A stretch of DNA of 64,000 nucleotides from Agrobacterium vaccinii (GCF_021310995.1 NZ_CP054150.1:2754501-2818500), one strand, 5' to 3'. Shown: positions 50,624-62,821, counted from the stretch's first letter. Translations and numbers: made by a program. Notes: generated from the sequence alone by a model not told the origin.

Positions 50624-51256
50624 ATGCAAGCTGAATTGTTAAGGGTAGACCAATCACGGTCACCCGAAGAAAGTCCGAGACCGGACCGGTCAAGGAGCGA
50701 TTGCCCCGTCTTATTGTCGCAAAGGCTCGTTCTGCGTAAGCCCCACGAAGAAGACATTGACGCCCTTGCCCATCTTGCCAACAACGCCAACATTGCGACC
50801 ATGGTGTCGCGTATGCCGCACCCTTACACGGCCAAAGATGCCACGGATTTCGTGCGACGTGCAAATGTGGGCGAGATTGGCAAGTGCGTCTATGCGATTA
50901 CCCGCATGGAGAACGGCGAGTTTATGGGCTGCTGCGGGCTGGAACCGCAGGAAGACGAAAAGACGCTCGAAATGGGCTACTGGCTGGGTGAGCCCTACTG
51001 GAACAGAGGTTACACCACCGAAGCGGCCCATGCCCTGATCGACATGGCGTTTCGGACCCGTGATATCGACCAGATCGATGCCCGTTGCCGCGTCACCAAC
51101 CTCGCATCGCGCCGCGTCATACAAAAGTGCGGCTTCCAGCTTCAGGGTTCCGGCATGGTCGGTTCGCTGGCGCTTGGCGGCATGGTTCCGGTTGAATGGT
51201 ACAGGCTGGATCGCAAGACATGGGTCTCGCTCAGAAGTTGGGGAGATGTGCGATGA
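50624..51256 (+). CDS. GNAT acetyltransferase (RimJ/RimL type)
   Basis: 210 residues. Core LVLRKPHEEDIDALAHL, MGYWLGEPYWNRGYTTEAAH (acetyl-CoA site) and NLASRRVIQKCGFQLQG fit the RimJ/RimL group. The N-terminal 28 residues are low-complexity and charged. GGAGGG lies upstream of the ATG. Substrate unknown. Confidence 0.9.
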   Translation: MQAELLRVDQSRSPEESPRPDRSRSDCPVLLSQRLVLRKPHEEDIDALAHLANNANIATMVSRMPHPYTAKDATDFVRRANVGEIGKCVYAITRMENGEFMGCCGLEPQEDEKTLEMGYWLGEPYWNRGYTTEAAHALIDMAFRTRDIDQIDARCRVTNLASRRVIQKCGFQLQGSGMVGSLALGGMVPVEWYRLDRKTWVSLRSWGDVR

Positions 51257-51831
51257 GCACGGCTCAGTCGATGCGCTCTCCAGCGGCTGCGCAAAGCCCC
51301 TGCCCGACATTGAACACTACCCGTCTGGTGCTGCGCCCGCAGCGCCTTTCGGATGCGGGCAGCATTGCGGAATCGCTCAGTGATTTTCAGGTCACGCGCA
51401 TGTTGGCGCGGGCTCCGGCGCCCTATTATAAGCAGGATGCGCTGGAGTGGTTGATCCTTCGCACATCCGGCACTCTGCCGGACTGGGATTTTGCGATAAC
51501 CTGCGGCGATGACACTCTGATCGGCGCGGTCTCGATCGAAAGGCTTCATGACGAGTGGCGCCTCGGCTACTGGCTGGGTCGCGCCCATTGGGGCAAGGGC
51601 TACATGACCGAGGCCGTGGCGGCGGTCGTTAAGCATTTCTTCGAGCACAAGCCCGGCGAAGTGCTCTATTCCGGCATGTTTGCTGACAACCCGGCCTCGT
51701 TGCGCGTGCAAGACAAGATCGGTTTTCACATCATCGGATGCAAGGAAGTCTACGCTGTTGCCCGGGCAAGCATGGTCACGCATCTGGACACCGCACTGAC
51801 GGCAGAAGCATTTCACGCAGCCCGACCGTGA
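51253..51831 (+). CDS. Second GNAT acetyltransferase (RimJ/RimL type)
   Basis: 192 residues. LGYWLGRAHWGKGYMTEAVA and NPASLRVQDKIGFHIIG match the same group as its neighbour. The start is the ATG overlapping the upstream stop (ATGA) with GGGGAG before it. The pair probably arose by duplication but are well diverged. Confidence 0.9.
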   Translation: MSTAQSMRSPAAAQSPCPTLNTTRLVLRPQRLSDAGSIAESLSDFQVTRMLARAPAPYYKQDALEWLILRTSGTLPDWDFAITCGDDTLIGAVSIERLHDEWRLGYWLGRAHWGKGYMTEAVAAVVKHFFEHKPGEVLYSGMFADNPASLRVQDKIGFHIIGCKEVYAVARASMVTHLDTALTAEAFHAARP

Positions 51832-51843
51832 AGAAATCGAAAC

Positions 51844-51871
51844 AAGGCCGGTTTCAGCGCAAACCGGCCTT
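51844..51871 (+). terminator. Stem-loop after the acetyltransferase pair
   Basis: AAGGCCGGTTT and its exact complement give an 11-bp stem with a 6-base loop. Only a short T-stretch follows, so termination may be partial. Confidence 0.6.
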
Positions 51872-51901
51872 GCCCTATCGGCTCTTGCACCACGATAATC
51901 T

Positions 51902-51928
51902 TTGACCTTGAGAGCCTGCGCCTATATT
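51902..51928 (+). promoter_or_regulatory. Candidate promoter before obgE
   Basis: TTGACC and TATATT are 15 bases apart, a little short. A T8A6 tract follows near 51943-51956. Plausible start for the obgE-proB-proA run; tentative. Confidence 0.4.
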
Positions 51929-51953
51929 TGGATCGGCAGATCCTTTTTTTTAA

Positions 51954-54239
<2,286 letters not shown>

Positions 54240-54247
<8 letters not shown>

Positions 54248-55526
54248 ACAGGCCGTGAAGCAGAGCCATGATTTGGAAACGCTGATGATGTCCATCGGCG
54301 CTCAGGCAAAGGCTGCTTCGCGACCGTTATCCATCGCTTCTGCCGACCAGAAGAACCGCGCCCTGCTGGCCATGGCCTCTGCCATCGAAGCGTCACGCGA
54401 CCGTATTATGAATGCCAACGCCAAGGACGTGGCGGCAGCGACGGAAGCGGGTGTTGCGGCATCTTTCATCGATCGCCTTAAACTGGACGAGACGCGCATT
54501 GCAGGCATTGCAGAGGGCATCCGCTCCATCGCGGCGCTCGCCGATCCCGTGGGCGAAGTAATCGCCGCCTGGGATCGTCCCAATGGCCTGAAGATCGAAC
54601 GTGTTCGCACCCCGCTTGGCGTCATCGGCGTGATCTATGAAAGCCGTCCGAACGTGACAGCGGATGCAGGTGCTTTGTGCCTCAAGGCAGGCAACGCCGT
54701 GATCCTGCGTGGCGGCTCCGATTCGCAATACTCATCGCGCGCTATCCATGCCTGCCTCGTGGAAGGTCTGAAGATTGCTGGACTTCCAGAGCATGCGATT
54801 CAACTCGTGCCGGTGACGGATCGCGCGGCAGTCGGCAGTCTTCTGGGCGGTCTGGGCGGCACGGTGGATGTGATCGTTCCACGCGGCGGCAAAAGCCTCG
54901 TCGCTCGCGTGCAGTCCGAAGCCCGCGTTCCCGTATTTGCGCATCTGGAAGGCATCTGCCACGTCTATGTCGATCAATCTGCTGATCTCGACATGGCCAA
55001 GCGCATCGTGCTGAACGCCAAGATGCGCCGCACCGGCGTTTGCGGTTCGGCAGAAACACTGCTGGTCGATACCGCTGCCGTATCGACGCATCTGGAACCA
55101 TTGGTCAGCATTTTGCTCGATGCCGGATGCGAAGTGCGTGGCTCCGAGATCGTGCAGCAAGCCGTCGAAGGCGTGAAAGCGGCAACTGAAGAAGACTGGC
55201 GCACGGAATATCTAGACGCCATTATTTCGGTCAACGTCGTGGACGGCATTTCCGGCGCCATCGCACATATCGGTGCATACTCTTCCAACCATACGGAAGC
55301 TGTGATTGCCGAAGATGCCGAAGTCGTTGCGCGCTTCTTCAACGAGATCGACTCGGCAATTCTTCTGCACAATGCCTCGACACAGTTTGCCGATGGCGGC
55401 GAATTCGGCATGGGCGCAGAAATCGGTATCGCAACCGGCAAGATGCATGCGCGCGGCCCGGTGGGTGTCGAGCAGCTCACGTCCTTCAAGTACCGTGTGC
55501 ATGGCACCGGCCAGACGCGAGCCTAA
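54240..55526 (+). CDS. proA: Gamma-glutamyl phosphate reductase
   Basis: Second step of proline synthesis, 428 residues, with catalytic Cys in [15 protein letters not shown] and the [18 protein letters not shown] block. Start taken at MPEQAVK, eight bases inside proB with AAGG upstream; an in-frame ATG three codons earlier is nearly as good. Confidence 0.96.
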
Positions 55527-55568
55527 TCATTGGAAGACAATGCCGGTCTGGACAAGCGCTATCTGACC

Positions 55569-56180
55569 ATGCCGCACACGGAGCGCGGCATGGTGATCGG
55601 CCTGTTCGGCGGGTCGTTCAACCCGCCACATGCGGGCCACGCACTTGTTGCCGAAATCGCCCTACGGCGGCTTGGGCTCGACCAGCTCTGGTGGATGGTC
55701 ACGCCCGGTAATCCATTGAAGAACAAGGCCGATCTCGCGCCGCTAAAGAACCGTATCGAAGCCTGTGAAACGCTGATCAGCGATCCGCGCGTCAAGGTCA
55801 CGGGGTTCGAGCAATCTCTCGGCGTCAGCTATACCGCTCATACGCTGGCCAAGATCAAGGCGCGAAACCCGCATGTCCGCTTCATTTGGATCATGGGGGC
55901 AGACAATCTGCGCACATTCCATCGCTGGCAGAAGTGGCGCAAGATCGCTGAAACATTCCCCATCGCCGTGATCGACAGGCCCGGCGCCACCTTGGCCTAC
56001 CTCTCATCCACCATGGCGCAGGCGTTCAGCCACGCCCGGATCGATGAAGACGACGCGGGCGTTTTATGGACGAAGACCGCGCCCGCCTGGGTTTTCATCC
56101 ACGGCCCTCGCTCCACGTTGAGTTCCACGGCCCTGCGCAACGACAAAGTATGCAGCCTACAGTCCGATGCCACATCTTGA
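55569..56180 (+). CDS. nadD: Nicotinate-nucleotide adenylyltransferase
   Basis: NAD synthesis enzyme, 203 residues from the ATG used (MPHTERG). GLFGGSFNPPHAGH carries the nucleotidyltransferase HxGH-type motif, WWMVTPGNPLK binds substrate, and SSTALRN is the C-terminal motif. An in-frame TTG 13 codons earlier and an ATG seven codons later are alternatives; none has a strong ribosome site. Confidence 0.94.
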   Translation: MPHTERGMVIGLFGGSFNPPHAGHALVAEIALRRLGLDQLWWMVTPGNPLKNKADLAPLKNRIEACETLISDPRVKVTGFEQSLGVSYTAHTLAKIKARNPHVRFIWIMGADNLRTFHRWQKWRKIAETFPIAVIDRPGATLAYLSSTMAQAFSHARIDEDDAGVLWTKTAPAWVFIHGPRSTLSSTALRNDKVCSLQSDATS

Positions 56181-56268
56181 AAAGTTAAGACTTTGATGCC
56201 AACTTTAGTCTGTGGCGTAAAGAATCGCTGCACAGTATCTGGTTTGTCATTTTCGGAAGGGAAAAACA

Positions 56269-56682
56269 CTGACAACAGTACACACCAAGGGAAGAGCTTT
56301 CAGCGTTCTCCCAAAAGGCCAGGAGAGTGGCGATTATGCCGCCCGCCGCGCCCTTGACACCGTTCTCGCCAGCGTCGAGGACTCCAAGGCAGAAGACATC
56401 GTTTCATTGAACATTGCCGGTAAGTCGGCGCTTGCAGATTACATGGTCGTAGTCTCCGGGCGGTCGAACAGGCATGTTTCCGCGATCTGCGAACACCTGA
56501 TCTCCGACATGAAAGATGATGGTTTCGGCCATTCCCGTGTCGAAGGCCTTGAGGCCGGAGACTGGGTCGTGATCGACGCCGGCGATGTCATCATTCACGT
56601 GTTCCGTCCCGAGGTCAGAGCCTTCTACAACATCGAGAAGATGTGGGCTGCGCCTGATATCGAGGAAGAAACGCTTCACTGA
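56269..56682 (+). CDS. rsfS: Ribosomal silencing factor RsfS, probable CTG start
   Basis: Binds L14 and blocks subunit joining in starvation. The frame is open from 56221, but between there and a TTG at 56407 it has no ATG, GTG or TTG. The conserved N-terminal helix (ALDTVLASVEDSKAEDIV) lies before that TTG, so a start at TTG would delete it. A CTG at 56269 has GGAAGGG exactly seven bases upstream and gives a 137-residue protein beginning (M)TTVHTKGRAFSV. The core SALADYMVVVSGRSNRHV and WVVIDAGDVIIHVF are standard. Neighbours nadD and rlmH are the usual ones. Confidence 0.9.
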   Translation: MTTVHTKGRAFSVLPKGQESGDYAARRALDTVLASVEDSKAEDIVSLNIAGKSALADYMVVVSGRSNRHVSAICEHLISDMKDDGFGHSRVEGLEAGDWVVIDAGDVIIHVFRPEVRAFYNIEKMWAAPDIEEETLH

Positions 56683-56785
56683 TACAGCTTCCAGGGCCGA
56701 CACCATCTGTCGGCCACATGGAAATCTGTTACCTGTCCTGATAGAAGCGCGCCTGACAAGGTTAGCGATAGGGATGGATGTGTGA

Positions 56786-57268
56786 ATGCGGATTTCAATC
56801 TTTGCTGTGGGACGACTCAAATCCGGCCCTGAGAAAGACCTTGCATCGCGTTATCTCGACCGTTTTGCAAAAACCGGCCCGGCCATCGGGCTGGAATTCT
56901 CACGTGTGATCGAAGTGGCCGAAAGCAGGGCCTCGAACGCAGAAACACGCAAACGCGAAGAAGCGGCGATGCTGGAAAAGCATTTGGCCGACGGTGCCGC
57001 TCTTATTCTGCTGGATGAGCGGGGCAAGGCATTGGACAGCCCAGGCTTTGCAGACCTTTTCGGAACGATGCGCGACAGCGGCAAGCGCGACCTCGTGATA
57101 GCCATAGGCGGAGCCGACGGGCTCGACCCATCCCTTTACGACAAGGCATCGGCGGTGCTGTGCCTTGGCAAACTCACTTGGCCGCATCAACTCGTGCGCA
57201 TACTGATTGCCGAACAGATGTACCGTGCTGTCACGATTTTGTCGGGCCATCCGTATCATCGGGTATGA
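56786..57268 (+). CDS. rlmH: 23S rRNA (pseudouridine1915-N3)-methyltransferase RlmH
   Basis: SPOUT methyltransferase of 160 residues. VIAIGGADGL forms part of the SAM knot and KLTWPHQLVRILIAEQMYRA with SGHPYHR is the C-terminal signature. Lies 103 bases after rsfS. Confidence 0.97.
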   Translation: MRISIFAVGRLKSGPEKDLASRYLDRFAKTGPAIGLEFSRVIEVAESRASNAETRKREEAAMLEKHLADGAALILLDERGKALDSPGFADLFGTMRDSGKRDLVIAIGGADGLDPSLYDKASAVLCLGKLTWPHQLVRILIAEQMYRAVTILSGHPYHRV

Positions 57269-57325
57269 CGGCCATCATCTCGACATGCTGAAAGTCCCTA
57301 TTGGCGCAAATCGGCGAAGCAGCGT

Positions 57326-58774
57326 ATGGTCGCCAATCCCGTCGATTGCGAAGACCCGGTTGCGATGATCCAGACATGCAGAAAATACAAATGGGCAGCT
57401 CTTTCGAGCCTGATCCTCACTGCATGCACGGTTGCTTTTCAGCCGTCCGTCACCTTGGCGCGCGACCCGGATGATCTCAGCGCTCCATCGGCCACACAGG
57501 AAAACCTGGCGCCAGACGAACTGGACGCGCTTGAAAAGCGCCGCGACCAGAACCGGCAGGATTTGCAGGAGCTGGTCGACAGCATCGGCCTTTCCGAGGA
57601 CAAGACCCGCCAGTTGCAGGAAAGCATCGCCGCCCTTAATCAGGACACCGTCCGCATCAAGGATGAATTGATCGCGTCCGCGCAGCGTCGAAAAGACCTC
57701 GAAGACAAGATCAATGATGGCGAGGACCGTCTGGCCAAGCTGAACATCCGCGAGGATGGCGTGAAAGCATCCTTACGCGAACGGCGCGGCGTGCTGGCTG
57801 AAGTGCTGGCCGCGTTGCAACGCATGGGCCGCAACCCTCCCCCCGCTTTGCTCGTCTCGCCGGAAGATGCGTTGGCATCCGTGCGCAGCGCCATTCTTCT
57901 CGGCGCCGTCGTTCCGGGCATCCGGTCGGAGACCGAGAAGCTCGTCTCCGCTCTCAAAGAGTTGACCGACCTGCGACAGGCCATCGCCGGTGAGAAAGAA
58001 CAGTTGACCACCACCATGACCGCGAGCCTTGAAGAGGAAAAAAGGCTCGATCTTTTGCGTCTGGAAAACGAGAAGCGCAACACCCAGACCGCAAGCGAAC
58101 TGGAAGCAGAACGCAAGCGTTCTGAAGAACTTGCGAGCAAGGCGACCAGTCTGGAAGGGCTGGTGTCATCGCTTGAAAACGAGATATCCTCGGTGCGCGA
58201 AGCCAAGGAAAAGGAGCGTCTGGAACAGGAAAGACTAGCCGCCTTATCCCAGTCTGAACGCGATAAAGTGCAAGCCCAGACCGACGCCGGAATGCCCGAT
58301 AAAAACCGCATTGCGCCCGCATATCCGTTTTCGACTCTGAAGGGTAAATTGGCTTTGCCGGTTTCTGGAGATGTGCTTCGACGGTTCGGCGATGCCGACG
58401 GTACGGGACACTTTTCAAAGGGAATGGTGGTGGCGACAGGCCCTGAAGCTCTGGTAACGGCGCCCGCGGACGGCTTCGTGGTTTTTGCCGGAGAGTTTCG
58501 CAGTTACGGCCGCATGATTATTCTCAATGCCGGTGACGGCTACCATTTGGTTCTGACGGGCATGGACAATGTGAGGACGAGGCAGGGCATGTTTGTGTTC
58601 TCTGGCGAACCCATCGCATCCATGGGCGCAAAAAGAGTGGCAAGTGCTGCTGCATTGGCGCTGGAAACTGACAGGCCGACGCTTTACATTGAATTCAGGA
58701 AAGACGGCGTACCGGTTGATTCTCAGCCATGGTGGACCGCAAAAAATACCGGAAGGGCGCGTAATGATTCGTAA
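57326..58774 (+). CDS. EnvC-like murein hydrolase activator with degenerate LytM domain
   Basis: 482 residues: a signal peptide, a long coiled coil (about 55-320) and a C-terminal LytM/M23 domain (about 345-470). The zinc ligands HxGxD and HxH are missing: the region reads GHFSKGMVVAT and YHLVLTGMD. This matches EnvC, which activates amidases instead of cutting murein itself. An internal ATG 13 codons in (MIQTCRKYKW) would give a cleaner signal peptide and may be the true start. It overlaps ctpA by 11 bases. Confidence 0.86.
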   Translation: MVANPVDCEDPVAMIQTCRKYKWAALSSLILTACTVAFQPSVTLARDPDDLSAPSATQENLAPDELDALEKRRDQNRQDLQELVDSIGLSEDKTRQLQESIAALNQDTVRIKDELIASAQRRKDLEDKINDGEDRLAKLNIREDGVKASLRERRGVLAEVLAALQRMGRNPPPALLVSPEDALASVRSAILLGAVVPGIRSETEKLVSALKELTDLRQAIAGEKEQLTTTMTASLEEEKRLDLLRLENEKRNTQTASELEAERKRSEELASKATSLEGLVSSLENEISSVREAKEKERLEQERLAALSQSERDKVQAQTDAGMPDKNRIAPAYPFSTLKGKLALPVSGDVLRRFGDADGTGHFSKGMVVATGPEALVTAPADGFVVFAGEFRSYGRMIILNAGDGYHLVLTGMDNVRTRQGMFVFSGEPIASMGAKRVASAAALALETDRPTLYIEFRKDGVPVDSQPWWTAKNTGRARNDS

Positions 58775-60092
58775 GGCTTCACTTCTCCTCATCGGTGGAC
58801 TTATGGGTGCCACAGCGATGAGCGTCATCTATTCGGCAAGCATGCCGGCACAGGCTGCCGGTCCTTCGACTTACAAGGAACTGTCGATTTTCGGTGACGT
58901 ATTCGAGCGCGTTCGCGCCCAGTATGTGACGCCCCCGGACGATAAGAAGCTTGTCGAAAACGCCATCAATGGCATGTTGAGCTCGCTCGATCCGCATTCC
59001 AGCTTTTTGAACGCGCAGGACGCCAATGACATGCGCACCCAGACGAAGGGTGAATTCGGTGGTCTCGGCATCGAAGTCACCATGGAAAACGAGCTAGTCA
59101 AGGTCATCTCGCCAATGGATGACACGCCTGCTGCGAAAGCGGGCATTCTCGCTGGTGACTTCATTTCCGAAATCGACGGCCAGCCAGTCCGCGGGCTGAA
59201 GCTCGAAGAAGCCGTCGAAAAGATGCGCGGCGCGGTCAAGACACCGATCAAGCTGACGATCATTCGTCAGGGTGCCGACAAGCCGCTCGACATCAGCGTG
59301 ATGCGCGAAATCATCGCTGTGCGCGCCGTCAAGTCGCGTGTCGAAGGCGGCGACGTCGGTTATCTGCGCGTCATTTCCTTTACGGAAAAGACCTATGACG
59401 ATCTCGAAAAGGCGATCAAGAAGATCAAGGAAGACGTACCCGCCGACAAGCTCAAGGGCTACGTCCTCGATCTGCGTCTCAACCCGGGTGGTCTGCTCGA
59501 TCAGGCGATCAACGTCTCCGACGCCTTCCTGGAACGTGGCGAGGTTGTCTCGACCCGCGGTCGTAACCCGGAAGAAACCCGCCGCTTCAACGCGACGGCT
59601 GGTGATCTGACCGATGGCAAGCCGGTGATCGTTCTCGTCAATGGTGGTTCGGCCTCTGCGTCCGAAATCGTGGCGGGTGCGCTCCAGGATCTTCGTCGTG
59701 CGACGGTTCTCGGAACGCGGTCCTTCGGCAAGGGCTCCGTGCAGACGATCATCCCGCTCGGTGATACCGGTGCGCTGCGTCTGACGACGGCGCTCTATTA
59801 CACGCCATCGGGCAAGTCCATTCAGGGCACAGGCATTACGCCTGACATCAAGGTCGATCAGCCTCTGCCGGAAGAGCTTCAGGGCCGTGTTCGCGCCGAG
59901 GGCGAATCGAGCCTGCGCGGCCATATTCAGGGCCAGAGCGAAACGGACGAAGGTTCAGGTTCTGCAGCCTATGTGCCGCCGGAAGCCAAGGATGATATCC
60001 AGCTCAACTACGCGCTGGACCTCTTCCACGGCATGAAGACCGACCCTTCCTTCCCGCCGAACCCAGACAAGGCCGTGGTCAACAAGCAGTAA
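58764..60092 (+). CDS. ctpA: C-terminal processing protease, S41 family
   Basis: Periplasmic serine protease of 442 residues: signal peptide (cleavage near PAQAA), a PDZ domain (about 85-165) and the S41 core with catalytic Ser in GGSASASEIVAGALQD and Lys in SFGKGSVQT. The start MIRKASLLL has GGAAGGG upstream and lies inside the end of the EnvC-like gene, so the two envelope proteins are coupled. Confidence 0.95.
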   Translation: MIRKASLLLIGGLMGATAMSVIYSASMPAQAAGPSTYKELSIFGDVFERVRAQYVTPPDDKKLVENAINGMLSSLDPHSSFLNAQDANDMRTQTKGEFGGLGIEVTMENELVKVISPMDDTPAAKAGILAGDFISEIDGQPVRGLKLEEAVEKMRGAVKTPIKLTIIRQGADKPLDISVMREIIAVRAVKSRVEGGDVGYLRVISFTEKTYDDLEKAIKKIKEDVPADKLKGYVLDLRLNPGGLLDQAINVSDAFLERGEVVSTRGRNPEETRRFNATAGDLTDGKPVIVLVNGGSASASEIVAGALQDLRRATVLGTRSFGKGSVQTIIPLGDTGALRLTTALYYTPSGKSIQGTGITPDIKVDQPLPEELQGRVRAEGESSLRGHIQGQSETDEGSGSAAYVPPEAKDDIQLNYALDLFHGMKTDPSFPPNPDKAVVNKQ

Positions 60093-60158
60093 GGACAGGA
60101 GGCATGGAGAACGCTCCATGCCGTTCGCCCCGCGATAACGTCAGCCACGGATAGTTCA

Positions 60159-61355
60159 TTGCCTTCAGACCTGCGCAAACCGCTTATGGGTCGACAGAGA
60201 AAGAAAAGCGCCGGATCGTTCTGGCGCTTTTCTGCGCTCAGTGCTTTAGTCGTGATCGCAATTGGTGGAATTGGCGCTTTGTCGGTCTATAGCGCGCTAT
60301 CTCCCGGCAATCTCCAGAAAGCTTCGACCGCACCCGATGTCGCGCTGGACGGCGGTAAGACCGATACATCTGCCCAAGCCCAGCCCGACAAAGGCTCGGT
60401 GGACCCGCTTGCACCTCAAAGCGGGCAGTCTGGAGCGAATGTTCAAAGACAGACGATGCCTGACGGCAACGTGGTTTCGACGTTTTCACCACGGCAGCGT
60501 GAGGGCGACGGACCCGTTCTGATGACCGGACAGACCTATGGGCAAGACCCCAGACTTGCTGCGCAGCCCAACGAAGATTTATTGGAAGACACGGCTTTCG
60601 GCAGGCTGCCTAAGGTGAGCGCAGACGGTCTGCGTCCCATGGAGCAGTATGCAAGACCATGGTCCGGGGCCAGAGGAACGCGCATCGCTATCATCGTGGG
60701 TGGATTGGGTCTCAGCCAGACGGGAACCCAGAAGGCGATCCGCGATCTGCCGCCTGAAGTAACCCTCGGCTTTGCTGCGAGCGGAAACAGCCTGCAACGC
60801 TGGATGCAGGAAGGCCGCCGCGAAGGTCATGAAATTCTGCTTCAGGTGCCGTTTGAGCCCTTCGGCTATCCCGGCACCAATCCGGGACCCGATACGTTGC
60901 TCGTCGCCGGGCCAGCCAAGCTCAATCTGGAACGTCTGCACCGCGCCATGGGTAAGATCACCAATTACACCGGCATCATGAATTATCTCGGCGGGCGGTT
61001 CATGGCAGATGAAAAGGCTCTGGAACCTGTTATCAAAGACATCGGCCAACGGGGTCTCCTGTTCATTGACGATGGTTCTTCCGCGCAGTCGAAAAGCGGA
61101 CCCGTGACCAAGGCGCTCTCCACTGCCGCTGGATTTGCCGACCTGCAACTTGACGACCAGGTCAACGAAAATGCCATCCTGCGCAAGCTCGATGATCTGG
61201 AGCGAATCGCTCGACGCAACGGCACCGCCATTGGCGTTGCCTCCGCCTTTGACGAAAGCATTGGTGCCATTTCGAAATGGTCAGTCGAGGCCGCAGCCCG
61301 AGGCATCGAAATCGTCGGCGTTTCCGCGCTTGTCTCAGAGAAGACCGAACAGTAA
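60159..61355 (+). CDS. Divergent polysaccharide deacetylase family protein
   Basis: 398 residues with one N-terminal membrane helix (about 25-48), a low-complexity linker and a C-terminal NodB-like domain of the divergent polysaccharide deacetylase family ([51 protein letters not shown]). Periplasmic by prediction, consistent with a role in envelope glycan turnover beside ctpA. The frame opens with TTG; an ATG nine codons later is the alternative. Confidence 0.85.
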   Translation: MPSDLRKPLMGRQRKKSAGSFWRFSALSALVVIAIGGIGALSVYSALSPGNLQKASTAPDVALDGGKTDTSAQAQPDKGSVDPLAPQSGQSGANVQRQTMPDGNVVSTFSPRQREGDGPVLMTGQTYGQDPRLAAQPNEDLLEDTAFGRLPKVSADGLRPMEQYARPWSGARGTRIAIIVGGLGLSQTGTQKAIRDLPPEVTLGFAASGNSLQRWMQEGRREGHEILLQVPFEPFGYPGTNPGPDTLLVAGPAKLNLERLHRAMGKITNYTGIMNYLGGRFMADEKALEPVIKDIGQRGLLFIDDGSSAQSKSGPVTKALSTAAGFADLQLDDQVNENAILRKLDDLERIARRNGTAIGVASAFDESIGAISKWSVEAAARGIEIVGVSALVSEKTEQ

Positions 61356-61392
61356 GTCTCTGACACTCTCAATCTCAGAAAAGGCCGATACG

Positions 61393-61899
61393 ATGATCAA
61401 AGCAGACGATCTTCCCTACCGTCCCTGTGCCGGTATCATGGTGCTCAACGCGCAAGGTTTGGTCTGGGCCGGACGGCGTATTTCCCAAGGCAATTCAGAG
61501 TTCGATGGTTCTCCGCAACTGTGGCAGATGCCACAGGGTGGCATTGATGAAGGCGAGAAGCCTCTGCTCGCTGCCATCAGAGAACTCTATGAGGAAACGG
61601 GTATGAAGACCGTCTCGCTCCTCGCAGAAGCACGTGACTGGATTCATTACGACCTGCCACCGCAGCTGATCGGTGTTGGCCTTCGAGGAAAGTATCGCGG
61701 ACAGGCACAGCGCTGGTTTGCGTTCCGCTTCGAGGGCGATGAAAGCGAAATTCAGATAAACCCACCACCGACAGGCCATGAGCCTGAATTCGATGCCTGG
61801 GCGTGGAAACCAATGGAAAGCCTGCCCGACCTGATCGTCCCCTTCAAACGCGGGGTCTATGAGCAGGTGGTGGCCGAGTTCAGACATCTCGCAGACTGA
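61393..61899 (+). CDS. rppH: RNA pyrophosphohydrolase RppH
   Basis: Nudix enzyme of 168 residues that removes pyrophosphate from mRNA 5' ends and so triggers decay. [11 protein letters not shown], the full Nudix box [20 protein letters not shown] followed by TGM, and [13 protein letters not shown] are seen. The ATG follows AAGG; the longer frame upstream runs through the deacetylase gene and is not real. Confidence 0.96.
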   Translation: MIKADDLPYRPCAGIMVLNAQGLVWAGRRISQGNSEFDGSPQLWQMPQGGIDEGEKPLLAAIRELYEETGMKTVSLLAEARDWIHYDLPPQLIGVGLRGKYRGQAQRWFAFRFEGDESEIQINPPPTGHEPEFDAWAWKPMESLPDLIVPFKRGVYEQVVAEFRHLAD

Positions 61900-61905
61900 T
61901 GATAC

Positions 61906-61935
61906 AAAAAAGGCGGCTCGAATGCCGCCTTTTTC
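61906..61935. terminator. Bidirectional terminator between rppH and bfr
   Basis: AGGCGGC-tcgaat-GCCGCCT stem with A-run and T-run flanks. Confidence 0.92.
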
Positions 61936-61953
61936 ATTTTAACGATGACAGTC

Positions 61954-62445
61954 TTATTCGGATTCTGCAGCGTCGGCAGAGTCAGCGTTGAGCTGACCAT
62001 ACTTGCTCTCACCAATCTTGTTCAGGAGGTCGAGCTGTGTCTCGAGGAAGTCGATATGGCCTTCTTCATCGATGAGCAGCGTTTCGAAAAGCTTCATCGA
62101 AACATAATCACCCGCATCGTGACAGATATCGCGTGACTTCTTGTAGGCCGTGCGGGCGTCGTATTCGCCAGCGAGATCGGCTTCCAGCACTTCCTTCACA
62201 TTCTGACCGATGCGCAGTGGCGCGACGGTCTGAAGGTTGGGATGGCCTTCGAGGAATATGATACGATCGATGATCTTGTCGGCGTGCTGCATCTCTTCGA
62301 TGGATTCGGCACGCTCTTTCTTGGCGAGCTTTGTGTAGCCCCAATCGTTCAGCAGCCGGTAGTGCAGCCAGTACTGGTTGACTGCGCCGAGCTCGAGGAA
62401 CAAAGCCTCGTTAAGCTGCTCGATGACTCTTGTGTCGCCTTTCAA
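61954..62445 (-). CDS. bfr: Bacterioferritin
   Basis: Iron-storage 24-mer subunit, 163 residues from a TTG start. TTG is chosen because GGAGAG lies six bases upstream and the protein then begins (M)[12 protein letters not shown] as in other bacterioferritins; an ATG eight codons earlier is the alternative. Haem-ligand Met and ferroxidase residues are in [11 protein letters not shown], with [14 protein letters not shown] further on. The start lies inside bfd, so both are coupled. Confidence 0.95.
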   Translation of the reverse strand: MKGDTRVIEQLNEALFLELGAVNQYWLHYRLLNDWGYTKLAKKERAESIEEMQHADKIIDRIIFLEGHPNLQTVAPLRIGQNVKEVLEADLAGEYDARTAYKKSRDICHDAGDYVSMKLFETLLIDEEGHIDFLETQLDLLNKIGESKYGQLNADSADAAESE

Positions 62446-62722
62446 TGTCCGCTCTCCTGTTGTCTTCATGCAATTGTCTCAGGCGGGACATAAAATCAAA
62501 AACATCGGCTTCCGTCGAGTGGCGACGTGCATGATATTCTTCTGTGGTCTTGATAATTAGATCGACGACAGTGGGAAAGCAGCCGCAGCAACGGCCACGC
62601 TTGGCCATAGCGTGATACACTTTGGCGGGCACGATCAACTGCCAACAGTCCTCATCGAGCATCTCGTTGATGACGTCATGAATATCGTTATCGGTGATGT
62701 AATTGCAGCTGCAAACGAGCAT
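62411..62722 (-). CDS. bfd: Bacterioferritin-associated ferredoxin
   Basis: [2Fe-2S] protein that reduces bacterioferritin to release stored iron. 103 residues; the cluster Cys are in LVCSCN and RGRCCGCFP. The first 60 residues are the usual BFD domain; a charged His/Arg-rich tail of about 40 residues is longer than in E. coli Bfd. Its end overlaps the bfr start by 35 bases. Confidence 0.93.
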   Translation of the reverse strand: MLVCSCNYITDNDIHDVINEMLDEDCWQLIVPAKVYHAMAKRGRCCGCFPTVVDLIIKTTEEYHARRHSTEADVFDFMSRLRQLHEDNRRADIERRHKSHRAA

Positions 62723-62775
62723 GGATCATTGCCTGTGTGACGCAACACTTTGTTTTCACTCTTAAACCAAAACAG

Positions 62776-62788
62776 GACACTGAGTGTC
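62776..62788. promoter_or_regulatory. GACACT-N-AGTGTC dyad over the probable bfd -35
   Basis: A 13-base inverted repeat overlaps a TTGACA on the minus strand upstream of bfd. It is one base short of the rhizobial iron-rhodo box TGA-N9-TCA (here TGA-N9-TCC). Could be an operator. Confidence 0.4.
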
Positions 62789-62821
62789 AAGTAAAACCTC
62801 TAATATTAAGAAATACGATAT

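Noticed and set aside
56407..56682. Short rsfS form starting at TTG
   Set aside because: It would delete the conserved N-terminal helix, and no ribosome site precedes the TTG.
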